Shown: positions 1-9,275, numbered from the stretch's first letter. The stretch is 64,000 nt of DNA from Clostridiales bacterium (GCA_022799115.1 JAAWNT010000001.1:146865-210864); one strand, 5' to 3'. The notes: generated from the sequence alone by a model not told the origin. Translations and numbers: made by a program.

Positions 1-1388
1 GCGCGAAGATTCTCGGCGCGCTGGGGATTGACGGTATCCTTTTGTCCGGACACCCGCTGCTGAATTTCTCGAAACTGCTTGGTCTTTTGGGACCGGTCCC
101 GCTTTTTCACCAGCTTGTCCACCTGCTGCATCACGGCGGTTTTTTGAATTCCCACTTCCTCGCTGAGCCGTCCGGCATAAACTTCCTGCTCCATCCGGCT
201 GTCTAAGGTGGCAAGCACGCCCGCCGCGCCGCTTAAATAGGCGATCTTCCCTTCTGAAGATTCCATATTGCAGGCGGCTTTAATCTTTTGCAGGCGGTAC
301 TCCACGTCGTTTCCCGTGGCGTCCAGCAGCTGTTTAAAGCGCGCCGGCCCCTGATCTCCAAAGGAGCGAATGTATTCGTCAGGGTCTTTACTGCCCGGAA
401 CGGCCAGCACCCGAACCAGCAGTCCCGCATCCCGCAGCATAGGGATGGCGCGGTCCGCCGCCTTCTGTCCGGCCGCGTCTGCGTCATAGCAAACCACTAC
501 CTCATCGGTGTAACGGGCCAGCAGCCGGGCGTGGTCCACCGTCAGAGAGGTGCCCAGGGTGGCCACGGCGTTTGTAAACCCCGCCTGGTGCAGGGCGATC
601 ACATCCATGTATCCCTCCACCAGTATCATCCTCTTTTCTCCGCCATTTTTCGCAAAATTGAGCGCGAACAGATTACTGCTCTTGCGAAACACCAGCGTGT
701 CGGAGGTGTTGAGATATTTGGGCTTTCCGTCCCCCATCAGTCGTCCGCCAAAGGCGATTACATTTCCTCTGAGATCGATGATGGGAAACATCACCCGATC
801 CACAAAGCGGTCCACGCCGCCCCCTCCCCGGCCCTGAAACGCCAGGTTGGCCGCCACAAGCTCATCGTCCCGGAACCCCTTCTGCCGCATAAAATTCGTC
901 AGCGCAAACCGGCCCGGCGGAGCATATCCCAGCCCAAAATGCTTAATGGTAGTCTCCTTTAGCCCCCGACCGCGCAGATAAGCCAGCGCCGGGGCGCCCT
1001 GTGGACGATAGAGCATATGGTGGTAAAACCGGGCGGCCTCCCGATTGGCCTCAAAGATGCGGGCGCGCACCCGGGCGGTTTTGTCGTCCACCCCGTCGGC
1101 GGGCATTGAAAGGCCCGCGCGCTGAGCCAACAGCTTCACAGCGTCAATATAATCCAAGTTTTCAATGCGCCGGATAAAGGTGATTACATCTCCGCCTGCT
1201 CCGCATCCAAAACAATGGAAGTACGCATTCTCCACATTGACGTGGAAAGAGGGCGTTTTCTCTCCATGAAAGGGACACAGCCCCACCATATTTCGGCCTG
1301 TGCGCTTAAGATTGACATATCCGGAGATCACGTCCGCAATATCGCTGCGGGCCTTCAGCTCCTGTATAAAACTATCTGGCAGCGCCAT
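1..1388 (-). CDS. dnaG: DNA primase DnaG, C-terminus cut by window edge
   Basis: Primase that lays down RNA primers for replication, acting with the replicative helicase. The open frame runs from an ATG at 1388 (preceded by GGAGGGGG) to the left edge with no stop, giving about 462 of the usual roughly 600 residues. The N-terminal CHC2 zinc finger is complete: C38, H41, C59 and C62. The TOPRIM core follows, with ILVEGYMD near residue 256 and YDADAAGQKA near residue 299. The missing part is the helicase-binding C-terminus. It lies downstream of the dGTPase-like gene on the same strand with a 225-bp spacer. In many Firmicutes dnaG is followed by the rpoD sigma factor gene, which would lie outside this window (inference). 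Confidence 0.97.
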   Translation of the reverse strand, partial: MALPDSFIQELKARSDIADVISGYVNLKRTGRNMVGLCPFHGEKTPSFHVNVENAYFHCFGCGAGGDVITFIRRIENLDYIDAVKLLAQRAGLSMPADGVDDKTARVRARIFEANREAARFYHHMLYRPQGAPALAYLRGRGLKETTIKHFGLGYAPPGRFALTNFMRQKGFRDDELVAANLAFQGRGGGGVDRFVDRVMFPIIDLRGNVIAFGGRLMGDGKPKYLNTSDTLVFRKSSNLFALNFAKNGGEKRMILVEGYMDVIALHQAGFTNAVATLGTSLTVDHARLLARYTDEVVVCYDADAAGQKAADRAIPMLRDAGLLVRVLAVPGSKDPDEYIRSFGDQGPARFKQLLDATGNDVEYRLQKIKAACNMESSEGKIAYLSGAAGVLATLDSRMEQEVYAGRLSEEVGIQKTAVMQQVDKLVKKRDRSQKTKQFREIQQRVSGQKDTVNPQRAENLR

Positions 1389-1613
1389 AGCGTCCCCCTC
1401 CTTTCCGTCCCCAAAGCGTCTCTTGGCAGCACGTGCCGCCTTTTTTCCAAAAAGATAAAAGCGCCGGCGGTTCTTGGCCTAACTGCGCAATCCGCCGGGA
1501 CGATTCTTTGTCTTGAAAACGAGCGTTTCCAGCCTTATCGTTTGTCTTTATTCCTGAAAGCTGATTTTTGCGATTTTGTATATGAGATCCGGTCTTATCC
1601 TTCCTCTTCCCAA

Positions 1614-2612
1614 CTAATTCCTCCACGCCTTGGGTACAAAGACATCCTCAAATATCTCAATGGCGTAGTGATCGGTCATACCGGCGATATAATCACATAC
1701 GGCGCGGTCGGTGTCCTCCTCGCGGGCAATTTTCTGCATCTCTTCGGGCATCCTCCGAGGATGCCGCATAAAATAGCGATACAGCCGTTCCACCAGATCG
1801 GGCACCTTCTTTTCCTCTTGCTTGGCAAAGGGGTTGCGGTACACATACTCATACATAAAATCGTGCAGCATGTCGAACACCCGTCTTATCTCCGGGCCCA
1901 TTTTCAAATGCCCTTGGCCGCTGTTTTCCACCAAAGAGCGTACCAGGGTATTAATCCGCTCGCTTCTGCGATCCCCCAGCAACTCAATGGCCTCAGCCGG
2001 AATCTCTCCCTCGTTAAGCACACCCGCCCGCTGGGCGTCGTCAATATCATGATTGATATAAGCAATGCGGTCGGCCAGCCTTACAATGCGTCCTTCCGGC
2101 GTCTCGGCCTCCGTCCCTCGGGTATGGCGCAGAATCCCGTCCCGCACCTCCCAGGTTAGGTTAAGTCCCTTCCCGTTTTTTTCCAGGCGTTCCACCACCC
2201 GCACGCTCTGTTGGCTGTGGAGGAACCCATAGGGACAAATCTCCCCCAGCGCCCGCTCTCCCGCATGTCCAAACGGGGTATGCCCCAGATCATGCCCCAG
2301 AGAGACGGCCTCTGCCAAATCCTCGTTAAGCCGCAACGCCCTTGCCACGGTACGGGCAATCTGAGCTACCTCCAAGGTGTGGGTTAGCCGCGTCCGGTAA
2401 TGGTCTCCTTCAGGGGCCAGAAACACCTGGGTTTTGTGCTTGAGGCGGCGGAAGGACTTGCAGTGTATGATGCGGTCCCGGTCCCGCTGATAACAGGTAC
2501 GCAAAGAGCAGGGCTCCTCTACGTTCTCCCTTCCCCTGCTGTTGCGGGCAAGGGAAGCATACGGGGATAAGGTCTGTTCCTCAATCCATTCGGTCTGTTC
2601 CCGTACCGTCAT
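1614..2612 (-). CDS. dgt: dGTPase-like HD-domain phosphohydrolase
   Basis: Deoxyguanosinetriphosphate triphosphohydrolase-like protein of the HD superfamily; characterised members cut dNTPs to nucleoside plus triphosphate. The metal-binding signature is intact: H78 in RLTHTLEVAQ, then H107-D108 and H111 in GHDLGHTPFGHAGE, and a later conserved Asp in NHDIDDAQ. The length of about 332 residues fits the short Firmicutes form. Start choice: two adjacent ATGs at 2615 and 2612 follow a GGGGG stretch, and the family usually begins M-T-x-R-E-Q, so 2612 was taken; a TTG at 2627 is possible but less likely. It is probably cotranscribed with dnaG. The true substrate cannot be read from the sequence. 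Confidence 0.93.
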   Translation of the reverse strand: MTVREQTEWIEEQTLSPYASLARNSRGRENVEEPCSLRTCYQRDRDRIIHCKSFRRLKHKTQVFLAPEGDHYRTRLTHTLEVAQIARTVARALRLNEDLAEAVSLGHDLGHTPFGHAGERALGEICPYGFLHSQQSVRVVERLEKNGKGLNLTWEVRDGILRHTRGTEAETPEGRIVRLADRIAYINHDIDDAQRAGVLNEGEIPAEAIELLGDRRSERINTLVRSLVENSGQGHLKMGPEIRRVFDMLHDFMYEYVYRNPFAKQEEKKVPDLVERLYRYFMRHPRRMPEEMQKIAREEDTDRAVCDYIAGMTDHYAIEIFEDVFVPKAWRN

Positions 2613-2774
2613 CATTAACGCCCCCAAGCTGCCAGCGTATTATTCCATCCTCTATTTTATACGACACAAATAGAAAAATTCCTGCTTTTCAAACCTAAAA
2701 AACTTGATAAAAAGCGAAGTGTGTATAGATAGACAAACTTTTCTTCTAAATTAACAAAACAACTGTATATTTAG

Positions 2775-3407
2775 TCAACATATCGCATGTTCAATATAGA
2801 GTTCTCCCAACAGCTCCGGAGAAACCTGCCCGCACGTTGCATCGGCCAAACGGCGTGAGAGCGCGGAAAGCTGCTCCTCGGTCATATGGAAGGTTAGCTG
2901 TACACAATCGGTAAACTGGGTATCGTCCACCACTCCTCCACACTCCGGAATCAGGGACGATACCCGGCCATATTGGTTGTAGTCGCACATCACCCGCGCT
3001 GTTTTACAAAGCTGCATGGTGATAACCTCTCCCGCCTGCAACGCCAAGCTTGCGGCGTGTGAGTAGGCGCGCACCAGTCCTCCTGCCCCCAGCAGCACAC
3101 CGCCGAAATAGCGGGTGACCACCAAAACGGCGTCCGTCACCCCGCTTTTTTGCAGCACATCCAGAACGGGGACCCCCGCCGTCCCCTGGGGTTCTCCATC
3201 GTCGGAGTACCGGCGTAGGTTGCCTTGCCGCAGGGAATATGCAAACACGTTATGGGTAGCGTCCCAGTGTCTGGTCCGGATCTCCTCTAAAAAGGCCAAT
3301 GCTTCCTCTTCGGTCCGTACCGGCTTTGCATAACCGATAAACCGGGAGCGCCGCTCCACAAATTCCTGCGCGGCCTCATGAGCAATGGTCTGGTAGGCTG
3401 TTGTCAT
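2775..3407 (-). CDS. yigZ: YigZ/IMPACT family protein
   Basis: A 210-residue protein of the UPF0029/IMPACT family. The signature region is clear: the segment around YSDDGEPQGTAGVPVLDVL (residues 68-86), followed by VVTRYFGGVLLGAGGLVRAY. The C-terminal half matches the DUF1949 (EF-G-like) domain of YigZ. Bacterial members are soluble proteins of uncertain role; links to translation or to proline peptide cleavage have been proposed. The start ATG at 3407 has a CGGAGG ribosome site that sits just beyond the rpmE terminator, so the gene may depend partly on readthrough from rpmE. The frame is intact and of normal length. Confidence 0.93.
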   Translation of the reverse strand: MTTAYQTIAHEAAQEFVERRSRFIGYAKPVRTEEEALAFLEEIRTRHWDATHNVFAYSLRQGNLRRYSDDGEPQGTAGVPVLDVLQKSGVTDAVLVVTRYFGGVLLGAGGLVRAYSHAASLALQAGEVITMQLCKTARVMCDYNQYGRVSSLIPECGGVVDDTQFTDCVQLTFHMTEEQLSALSRRLADATCGQVSPELLGELYIEHAIC

Positions 3408-3419
3408 CGGAAAACCTCC

Positions 3420-3455
3420 GTAAAAAATGACAGGCGGCGCAAAATTTGCGCCGCC
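3420..3455 (-). terminator. rpmE terminator
   Basis: A nearly perfect hairpin, GGCGGCGC / GCGCCGCC with an A/T-rich centre (3433-3455), is followed on the minus strand by a T-rich run (3422-3428). It lies 20 bp past the rpmE stop and overlaps the leader of yigZ. Confidence 0.85.
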
Positions 3456-3474
3456 GTAGAATTTCTTGTAGAAA

Positions 3475-3684
3475 TTATTTGTTGTCCTGCATTCCGTAAC
3501 GCTTTTTGAATCTGTCTACACGTCCGCCGGTGTCAACGAGCTTTTGCTTGCCGGTGAAAAACGGATGGCATTTGGAGCAAATTTCAACGCGAATATCCTT
3601 TTTGGTGGAACCGGTGGAAATCACATTGCCGCATGCGCAAGTGATGGTGGTTTCTTCATACTTCGGATGGATATTTTCCTTCAT
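3475..3684 (-). CDS. rpmE: Ribosomal protein bL31
   Basis: A 69-residue ribosomal protein L31 of the large subunit. It is the zinc-binding (C+) form: C16 and C18 in CACG, and C37 and C40 in CSKCH. Zinc-dependent forms are often exchanged for a C- paralogue when zinc is scarce; no such paralogue is in this window. The start ATG at 3684 follows AGAGGTG at good spacing. A strong promoter lies upstream and a terminator downstream, so it can form its own transcription unit. Confidence 0.98.
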   Translation of the reverse strand: MKENIHPKYEETTITCACGNVISTGSTKKDIRVEICSKCHPFFTGKQKLVDTGGRVDRFKKRYGMQDNK

Positions 3685-3727
3685 TCTTGTTCACCTCTTT
3701 CGCTGAAACCGTAAGATTAACAAATGG

Positions 3728-3756
3728 ATTGTACCATATCATTCTAGAAAATGCAA
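3728..3756 (-). promoter_or_regulatory. rpmE promoter (sigma-A type)
   Basis: On the minus strand TTGCAT (3751-3756), a 17-bp spacer, and TACAAT (3728-3733). It lies about 45 bp ahead of the rpmE start. Confidence 0.8.
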
Positions 3757-4041
3757 GCGATATTTCACGATTTAATTGGAAATCTCAGAGATCCCGCCTT
3801 TTTCCACGATTTCCTGATGATTCTCGCCACAACGTTCCCCAAAAATGGGAATACAGGCCGTTACATAAACCTCATTCTGCATGACTGGCGCCCTTCCGAT
3901 TCGGCAGACCCGAAAACGAGAGGAAGACCAATCCTTCTACCGTTAAACGCTGACAATCCGCTGCTGATGAGAATCCCTCTCTCCAACCGCCCTTTTATCA
4001 AGCGTTTCCTTCCGCATGGGCTGTTCCATTGGCGGCTTCAT

Positions 4042-4959
4042 TTAGGATTTCCCCAGCACATAGGGATAATATTCATTTAGGCTCAGGTTCAATGTCCTCA
4101 TCTTTTTCGCATGCTGTTCCCCCACATATCGGAATTGTGTGGGATCAAAGCTGTGCCCGGTTTCCGATTCCATAGCCTCAGGATATCGCAGAACAAAGCC
4201 GTATTCCACGCAGTTGCTGGTGATCCATTTATATGCGCCGCTCCCAGTAAACTCCCCTTGACCATCCGCAGAGACGTTGATATTGAGCCCTGTCTGATAC
4301 TCGCTTTTACCCGCAGGCGGCACAGACTTCTCGGCTTCGGCCTCAGCTTTCACCCGGCTGTATCTCTTTTCCTCCATCAATCGGGTCACTGTCTCCTCAT
4401 ACAATTGCTGCTGTCGCCCAGGCTCCACATATCCCTGAGTCAATGTCAAGGGATATCCCGCCGCAGCCGCGTCCTCCATCATCTTTTTCAAACTGGGAAT
4501 CATGGCCTCGTCGCATTGGATTCCTCCATATTCCGCCAGATGAACGGTAAAATCTTCAGGCAGCGGATTCTTCACATTCACCGGAAGCAGCAGCCTTAGA
4601 TCCTTTTCCCGGGCCAACGCAAGATCTTCCTCGGTCATGGAAGTGGAGGGGGGCTCGTAATCGCTGGCCGTGGGATAATCGGGCGGGTTTAGCTTGACAA
4701 ACTCCTGATACGCCAGCCACAGTCCCCCGGCAGCGATAATCAGCATCACTACCGGAATAATCACCAACAGGCTTTTAATCCCTTTCACCCGGTCCTTTCG
4801 ATTTAAGTCCCTGGGAGCGCGAATGGCTTTTTCCCTCTTGTTGACCCCTTTCATGGAAATGTACAGCGCCGCCGCTTCTTCCTTTTGTTTGTCAAAGGTA
4901 CCCAAACGGTTTTTCCTGCGTTTTGGGGGCTTGCTGAGCAGCGCCATACGCTTCACCAT
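4042..4959 (-). CDS. Inactive VanY-fold (D-Ala-D-Ala carboxypeptidase-like) membrane protein
   Basis: A 305-residue protein with a basic cytoplasmic N-terminus, one membrane segment (about residues 61-83) and an extracytoplasmic domain of the VanY/peptidase M15B fold. The fold is recognisable from the LTQGYVEP, SEYQTGLNINV and FDPTQFRYVG blocks. The zinc and catalytic residues are replaced. In the usual SxHxxGxxxD motif the His is Y221 and the Asp is N228; in the usual ExxH motif the Glu is D272 and the His is Q275. An intact homologue at 26266-27114 shows the normal residues at all these places. It is therefore probably a non-catalytic wall-binding or regulatory protein (inference). The frame is open with no stops, so it is not simply decaying. 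ATG 4947 is an alternative start. Confidence 0.85.
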   Translation of the reverse strand: MVKRMALLSKPPKRRKNRLGTFDKQKEEAAALYISMKGVNKREKAIRAPRDLNRKDRVKGIKSLLVIIPVVMLIIAAGGLWLAYQEFVKLNPPDYPTASDYEPPSTSMTEEDLALAREKDLRLLLPVNVKNPLPEDFTVHLAEYGGIQCDEAMIPSLKKMMEDAAAAGYPLTLTQGYVEPGRQQQLYEETVTRLMEEKRYSRVKAEAEAEKSVPPAGKSEYQTGLNINVSADGQGEFTGSGAYKWITSNCVEYGFVLRYPEAMESETGHSFDPTQFRYVGEQHAKKMRTLNLSLNEYYPYVLGKS

Positions 4960-4991
4960 CCTTCTGAATTTGACCGTTTCTTCTGGTCTTT

Positions 4992-5020
4992 ATTGTATAA
5001 TGAAACCACATTATTTTCAA
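4992..5020 (-). promoter_or_regulatory. Promoter of the inactive VanY-fold gene
   Basis: On the minus strand TTGAAA (5015-5020), a 17-bp spacer and TACAAT (4992-4997), about 32 bp ahead of the start codon at 4959. An intact promoter supports the gene being expressed. Confidence 0.75.
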
Positions 5021-5067
5021 GTGAAATAAAGTTTCCATCTAGTTATACGATTCCATGGATTTACCGG

Positions 5068-5096
5068 TTTTCAAACAGGATTTTTTGATGTATCAT
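5068..5096 (+). promoter_or_regulatory. Possible pyk promoter
   Basis: TTTTCA (5068-5073), 17-bp spacer, TATCAT (5091-5096). Both boxes deviate from consensus, so this is tentative. A TATAAT at 4996-5001 with TTGACC at 4970-4975 (20-bp spacer) is an alternative. Confidence 0.4.
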
Positions 5097-5143
5097 ATAA
5101 CATGGGAAAATTTTTAAAACCAAGGTCGAATGGAGTGCGAAAA

Positions 5144-6898
5144 ATGAAAAAAACAAAAATCATATGTACCCTGGGGCCCGCTACCGACAATGTGGAAGTT
5201 CTTCGGCAACTAATGCTCAACGGCATGGATGTCGCCCGTATCAATATGTCCCATCAGGACCATAAAACGCATAAAAAGCGCATCGACGCCGTAAAAAAAA
5301 TGAGGGATGAGCTGGGCCTGCCTATCGCTTTGCTGCTGGATACCAAGGGCCCTGAAATCCGTACCGGCACGTTCAACGTTCCCAAGATTCATCTGGAAAA
5401 GGGGCAAACCTTTACCCTCACCACCGAGGACATCGTGGGGGACGAAACCATTTCCAGCATCTCCTTCAAGGGACTGCCGCAAGACGTCTCCCGGGGATCC
5501 CGGATTCTCATTGACGACGGCCTGATCGAACTTAAAGTTTTGGAGTGTACGGACACCACCGTAGTCTGCACCGTGATAAACGGCGGCTTTGTGTCCGCCA
5601 ATAAGAGCATCAACGTCCCCGGAGTCAGGCTTTCCCTTCCCTACATCAGCCCTAAGGACCGGGACGATATCCGGTTTGCCGTGGAACAGGACTTCGATTT
5701 CATTGCCGCCTCCTTTACGCGCACCGCCGAAGACCTTTTGCTGCTGAAGGCGGAACTGCAAAAACATAACTGCAATAAGATACGCATCATCGCTAAAATT
5801 GAGAACGCCGACGGCGTGGAAAATATCGACGACATCATCAACATTGCCGACGGCATTATGGTGGCCCGAGGCGACTTAGGCGTGGAGATTCCTTTGGAGG
5901 AAATCCCCATTATTCAAAAAAAGCTCATTAAAAAAGCTTACAATGCGGGGAAACAGGTCATCACCGCCACCCAAATGTTGGATTCCATGATGAAAAATCC
6001 CCGTCCCACCAGGGCGGAATCCACCGACGTGGCCAACGCCATCTACGACGGCACCAGCGCCATCATGCTGTCGGGAGAAACCGCCGCGGGCGATTATCCC
6101 ATCGAAGCGCTGAAAACCATGGCCGCCATCACCGAGCGCACCGAACGGGACATTGATTACGTGGGCCGCTTTAAACGCCGGGACATCGCGGAACGCCCCA
6201 ACGTCACCTCCGCCATCTCCCACGCCACCTGCACCACTGCCCACGATTTGGGCGCCGTTGCGATCATGACGGTTTCCAAATCGGGTAAGACTGCCCGCAT
6301 GATCTCCAAATATCGTCCCAGTTGTCCTATCATCAGCGGTACCACAGATCCCACCGTATTGCGCCAGATGAATCTGTCCTGGGGCGTGATCCCCCTGATG
6401 ATGGAGGAAAAAGACAACACCGACGAACTGTTTGAACACGTGGTGGACGTGGCGCGCAAAAACAACCTGGTCAATAACGGCGACCTGGTGGTTATCACCG
6501 CCGGTATCCCCTTAGGGGTATCCGGTACCACCAACATGCTCAAGGTGCATCTGGTGGGCGATGTGTTGGTTTCGGGCACCGGAGTCAACAATGTCTCGGT
6601 TTGCGGCAATCTGTGCGTATGCCATAACGAAAAGGAAGCCCGTCTGAGCTTTAATCCGGGCGATATCCTGGTCATTCCGCAGACCACCAACAGTATCCTG
6701 GATCTCATGAAGGACGCCTCCGGCATCGTCACCGAGGCCACCGGAGTGAATTCCCACGCCGCTATCGTGGGCCTTGCCCTGGATAAGCCGGTTCTAGTGG
6801 GTGCGGAAAACGCTACTAAACTGCTTCGCAGCGGAACCACTGTAACCTTAGATTCGCAAAGAGGCATCGTCTTCAGCGGAATTAATAAGAAACTGTAA
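5144..6898 (+). CDS. pyk: Pyruvate kinase with C-terminal PEP-utilizer domain
   Basis: Transfers phosphate from phosphoenolpyruvate to ADP, the last step of glycolysis. The product is 584 residues, the length of the Firmicutes form that has an extra C-terminal domain. The N-terminus KIICTLGPATDN, the MVARGDLGVEIP active-site region and TATQMLDSM are typical. The last 110 residues form the swivelling PEP-utilizer (mobile His) domain, including TGVNSHAAIVGLALDKPVLV. Start choice: ATG 5144 follows GGAGTG at 6-nt spacing; an upstream in-frame ATG at 5102 lacks such a site. A strong terminator follows, so the gene is monocistronic. Confidence 0.98.
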   Translation: MKKTKIICTLGPATDNVEVLRQLMLNGMDVARINMSHQDHKTHKKRIDAVKKMRDELGLPIALLLDTKGPEIRTGTFNVPKIHLEKGQTFTLTTEDIVGDETISSISFKGLPQDVSRGSRILIDDGLIELKVLECTDTTVVCTVINGGFVSANKSINVPGVRLSLPYISPKDRDDIRFAVEQDFDFIAASFTRTAEDLLLLKAELQKHNCNKIRIIAKIENADGVENIDDIINIADGIMVARGDLGVEIPLEEIPIIQKKLIKKAYNAGKQVITATQMLDSMMKNPRPTRAESTDVANAIYDGTSAIMLSGETAAGDYPIEALKTMAAITERTERDIDYVGRFKRRDIAERPNVTSAISHATCTTAHDLGAVAIMTVSKSGKTARMISKYRPSCPIISGTTDPTVLRQMNLSWGVIPLMMEEKDNTDELFEHVVDVARKNNLVNNGDLVVITAGIPLGVSGTTNMLKVHLVGDVLVSGTGVNNVSVCGNLCVCHNEKEARLSFNPGDILVIPQTTNSILDLMKDASGIVTEATGVNSHAAIVGLALDKPVLVGAENATKLLRSGTTVTLDSQRGIVFSGINKKL

Positions 6899-6917
6899 GA
6901 GAATATCCCCTGTAAAG

Positions 6918-6974
6918 AACCAGCCTTCCCGCCCAGCGTATAATCGCTGCGGTGGGAAGGCTGGTTTCTCTTTT
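6918..6974 (+). terminator. pyk terminator
   Basis: A 13-bp perfect stem (AACCAGCCTTCCC / GGGAAGGCTGGTT) with a 23-nt loop is followed by TCTCTTTT. It starts 20 bp after the pyk stop. Confidence 0.85.
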
Positions 6975-7044
6975 GGCGCAAATGGAAGTTTCCTTTTACA
7001 TTGGCCGCTGCCAATCCTTATAAAACAGATTGAATAGGATCCAA

Positions 7045-7094
7045 CAAAAAAGGCCCCCGCGCTTGGGAAAACCCCAAACCCGGAAGGCCCTTTT
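7045..7094 (-). terminator. Terminator after the M18 aminopeptidase gene
   Basis: An imperfect GC-rich hairpin (TTGGG / CCCCAA core and GGCC outer arms) has a run of six T on the minus-strand 3' side and TTTT on the plus side. It may end transcription from both directions. Confidence 0.65.
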
Positions 7095-7135
7095 GCTGCT
7101 GTCGTCAGGAAGTCGTTATGAATCGGTAACTTCTC

Positions 7136-8557
7136 CTAGTCTTCCTTTTTCTTTTCCTTTACGCAGAAAAATTCCAAAAAGGCGCGATATGCCATATACA
7201 CATCAATCTTGGAAACCACCTCAAAGGGAGCGTGCATGGAGAGAACCGGAACCCCCAGATCCACCACATCCACATTCAGATTGGCGATAAACTTGGCAAC
7301 GGTTCCGCCGCCGCCGCCGTCCACCTTACCCAATTCGCCGGACTGCCACAGGATTTCATTTTCCTCCATCAAACGGCGGATCTCGCCCATGAACTCCGCC
7401 GAGGCGTCGGATGTATCATATTTGCCTCCATGTCCGGTATATTTTGTGATTACCACGCCGTTGTTTACATAGCAGCTGTTATTCACCTCATACACCGTCG
7501 GATAGGTGGGATCAAAGGCGGCGTTCACGTCCGCCGACAGACATTTTGATTTGCTGAGTACATGGCGTGCTTCCAGCCCATCCTGCATAGCCAGATCGGC
7601 GATAAAATACCGCAGAAAAGAAGAGTTCATTCCTGTGTTGCCGTCGCTTCCCACCTCTTCCTTGTCGGCAAGTACAGTGACCACGGTGCTCTCGGGGGTT
7701 TTGCAGTTCATAGCCGCCATAATGGCGGGATAGGCGCATACCCGGTCGTCGTGTCCATAAGCGCCGATCAGGCTGCGGTCAAAACCAATGTCCCTGGCGG
7801 AAAAGGCGGGCACCATGGATAGCTCCGCGGAAAGGAAATCCCCCTCCATAATGTTGTATTTTTCATTGAGGATCCTCATCAGATTTAGCTTAACCAGTTC
7901 GGATCCCTTATCTTGACGGAAAGGACGGCTGCCGATCAGGATATTGAGATCCTCCCCGGTAAATCCCTTTACCATGGTTTTGCCCATTTGCTCACTGGCC
8001 AGATGGGGCAGCAAATCGGTAACGCAGAAACAAGGATCACTGGGATCTTCCCCCACATTTACTTCCACGCTGGTGCCATCCTTGCGGATTACCTTGCCGT
8101 GAAGGGATAAGGGGATGGCGGTCCACTGGTATTTCTTAATTCCGCCGTAATAGTGGGTTTTAAACAGTCCCAGCTCATTGGCCTCGTACAAGGGGACGGG
8201 TTTTAAATCCAGCCGGGGAGAGTCGATGTGTGCAGCGGCGATGCGCACGCCGTTTTTGCTTCGGTTTTTGCCAATCACCGCCAAAAGCAGAGCCTTATTC
8301 CGGTTATTGACATATACCTTGTCGCCCGGCTTATATTTCTTGGTCACATCAAACTCGGTAAATCCAGCCTTTTTGACCATTTTGATGGTGTAGTTTACCA
8401 CTTCTCGCTCCGTCTTACCCTTATTTAAAAATTTCTTGTAGGGCTCGCAGAACTCGTCCGCTTCCTTCACCTTGTCTTCGTCCAGCCGCTGTACCCCGTG
8501 CTTGCGGGTCATCAGCAGTTTTTCTTTCAGCAAATCCGCCTCGGTTTTCTTGGACAT
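7136..8557 (-). CDS. M18 family aminopeptidase
   Basis: A 473-residue zinc aminopeptidase of the M18 (aspartyl aminopeptidase/ApeA) family, a cytosolic enzyme that removes N-terminal residues from peptides. The metal and catalytic motifs are present: AAHIDSPRLD, the GAYGHDDRVCAYPA segment, DKEEVGSDGNTG, and a C-terminal SMHAPFEVVSKID with the last zinc His. The start ATG at 8557 has a strong AGGAGG site that begins right after the stop of the upstream lytic transglycosylase gene (14 bp apart), so the two are cotranscribed. The frame is intact and the length normal. Confidence 0.95.
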   Translation of the reverse strand: MSKKTEADLLKEKLLMTRKHGVQRLDEDKVKEADEFCEPYKKFLNKGKTEREVVNYTIKMVKKAGFTEFDVTKKYKPGDKVYVNNRNKALLLAVIGKNRSKNGVRIAAAHIDSPRLDLKPVPLYEANELGLFKTHYYGGIKKYQWTAIPLSLHGKVIRKDGTSVEVNVGEDPSDPCFCVTDLLPHLASEQMGKTMVKGFTGEDLNILIGSRPFRQDKGSELVKLNLMRILNEKYNIMEGDFLSAELSMVPAFSARDIGFDRSLIGAYGHDDRVCAYPAIMAAMNCKTPESTVVTVLADKEEVGSDGNTGMNSSFLRYFIADLAMQDGLEARHVLSKSKCLSADVNAAFDPTYPTVYEVNNSCYVNNGVVITKYTGHGGKYDTSDASAEFMGEIRRLMEENEILWQSGELGKVDGGGGGTVAKFIANLNVDVVDLGVPVLSMHAPFEVVSKIDVYMAYRAFLEFFCVKEKKKED

Positions 8558-8571
8558 TCTATTGCCTCCTT

Positions 8572-9156
8572 TTAGGATTGTATTTGATCTCCATACAGCT
8601 TTTCGTACATTTCTTTGCTTTTGAGTACCCGGTCCACATAGTTGCGGGTCTCTTCAATGGGAATGCTTGATAAGGTCTCTCCATCGGGAGAGGTTTCCAC
8701 ATTTTTTAACCATTTGTTGACGTTGCCCATTCCTGCGTTGTAAGCGCACAGTACGACGGTTTCGTCATCGTACTGGCTGCGTAACAGGGAAAGCAGATAT
8801 ACCCCGTACCGTATATTGACCTTCGGATCATTGAGGGCGGTGTCGTCCATGGGTTCTCCAGGGTTTACCTTGGTTTGCAGCCACTGAAACGTTTCCGGCG
8901 TCAGCTGCATCAGGCCCATTGCCCCGGCTGTGGATTTCGCCTGCGGTCGGAAACTGCTCTCCGACCGGATGACGGCGTACACCAAAGAAGGTTCTATCTC
9001 ATATTTTGCCGTCTCTTGGGTGACAATATCCTCATACTCGATGGGATATGCCTTTTTTAAAAAATAGAAATAGGCATGGTAGATCCCAACTCCCACCAAA
9101 ACGAGCACAAGCAATAGGCAAATCAGCTTGCCAAAACGTTTCATCCCTTTCGACAT
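8572..9156 (-). CDS. Membrane-anchored lytic transglycosylase (SLT/GH23)
   Basis: A 194-residue protein that cleaves the peptidoglycan glycan strand. It has one N-terminal membrane segment (about residues 9-32) and then an SLT domain. The catalytic Glu is E66 in VIRSESSFRP, followed by STAGAMGLMQLTP and the CAYNAGMGNV motif of GH23 enzymes. This short form is the usual Firmicutes type. The start has GGAGTG upstream. It is cotranscribed with the M18 gene downstream. Confidence 0.95.
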   Translation of the reverse strand: MSKGMKRFGKLICLLLVLVLVGVGIYHAYFYFLKKAYPIEYEDIVTQETAKYEIEPSLVYAVIRSESSFRPQAKSTAGAMGLMQLTPETFQWLQTKVNPGEPMDDTALNDPKVNIRYGVYLLSLLRSQYDDETVVLCAYNAGMGNVNKWLKNVETSPDGETLSSIPIEETRNYVDRVLKSKEMYEKLYGDQIQS

Positions 9157-9275
9157 TTTTCACTCCATTCCGCCGCAAAGCGGCAATCCAAATCGTGACG
9201 AACAACGGTTGCGTCAGGCGAAACCCGGCCCGTTCAAAACCGTATATCGCATCTCTCTGGTCATATACGCTACCG

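Noticed and set aside
1372..1626. 84-residue minus-strand frame between the dGTPase-like gene and dnaG
   Set aside because: It overlaps both neighbours, has no ribosome site and no family features; it is treated as spacer.
3751..4080. 109-residue plus-strand frame beside rpmE
   Set aside because: No ribosome site, overlaps the rpmE promoter and the end of the VanY-fold gene, and its sequence is Pro/His-rich as in shadow frames.
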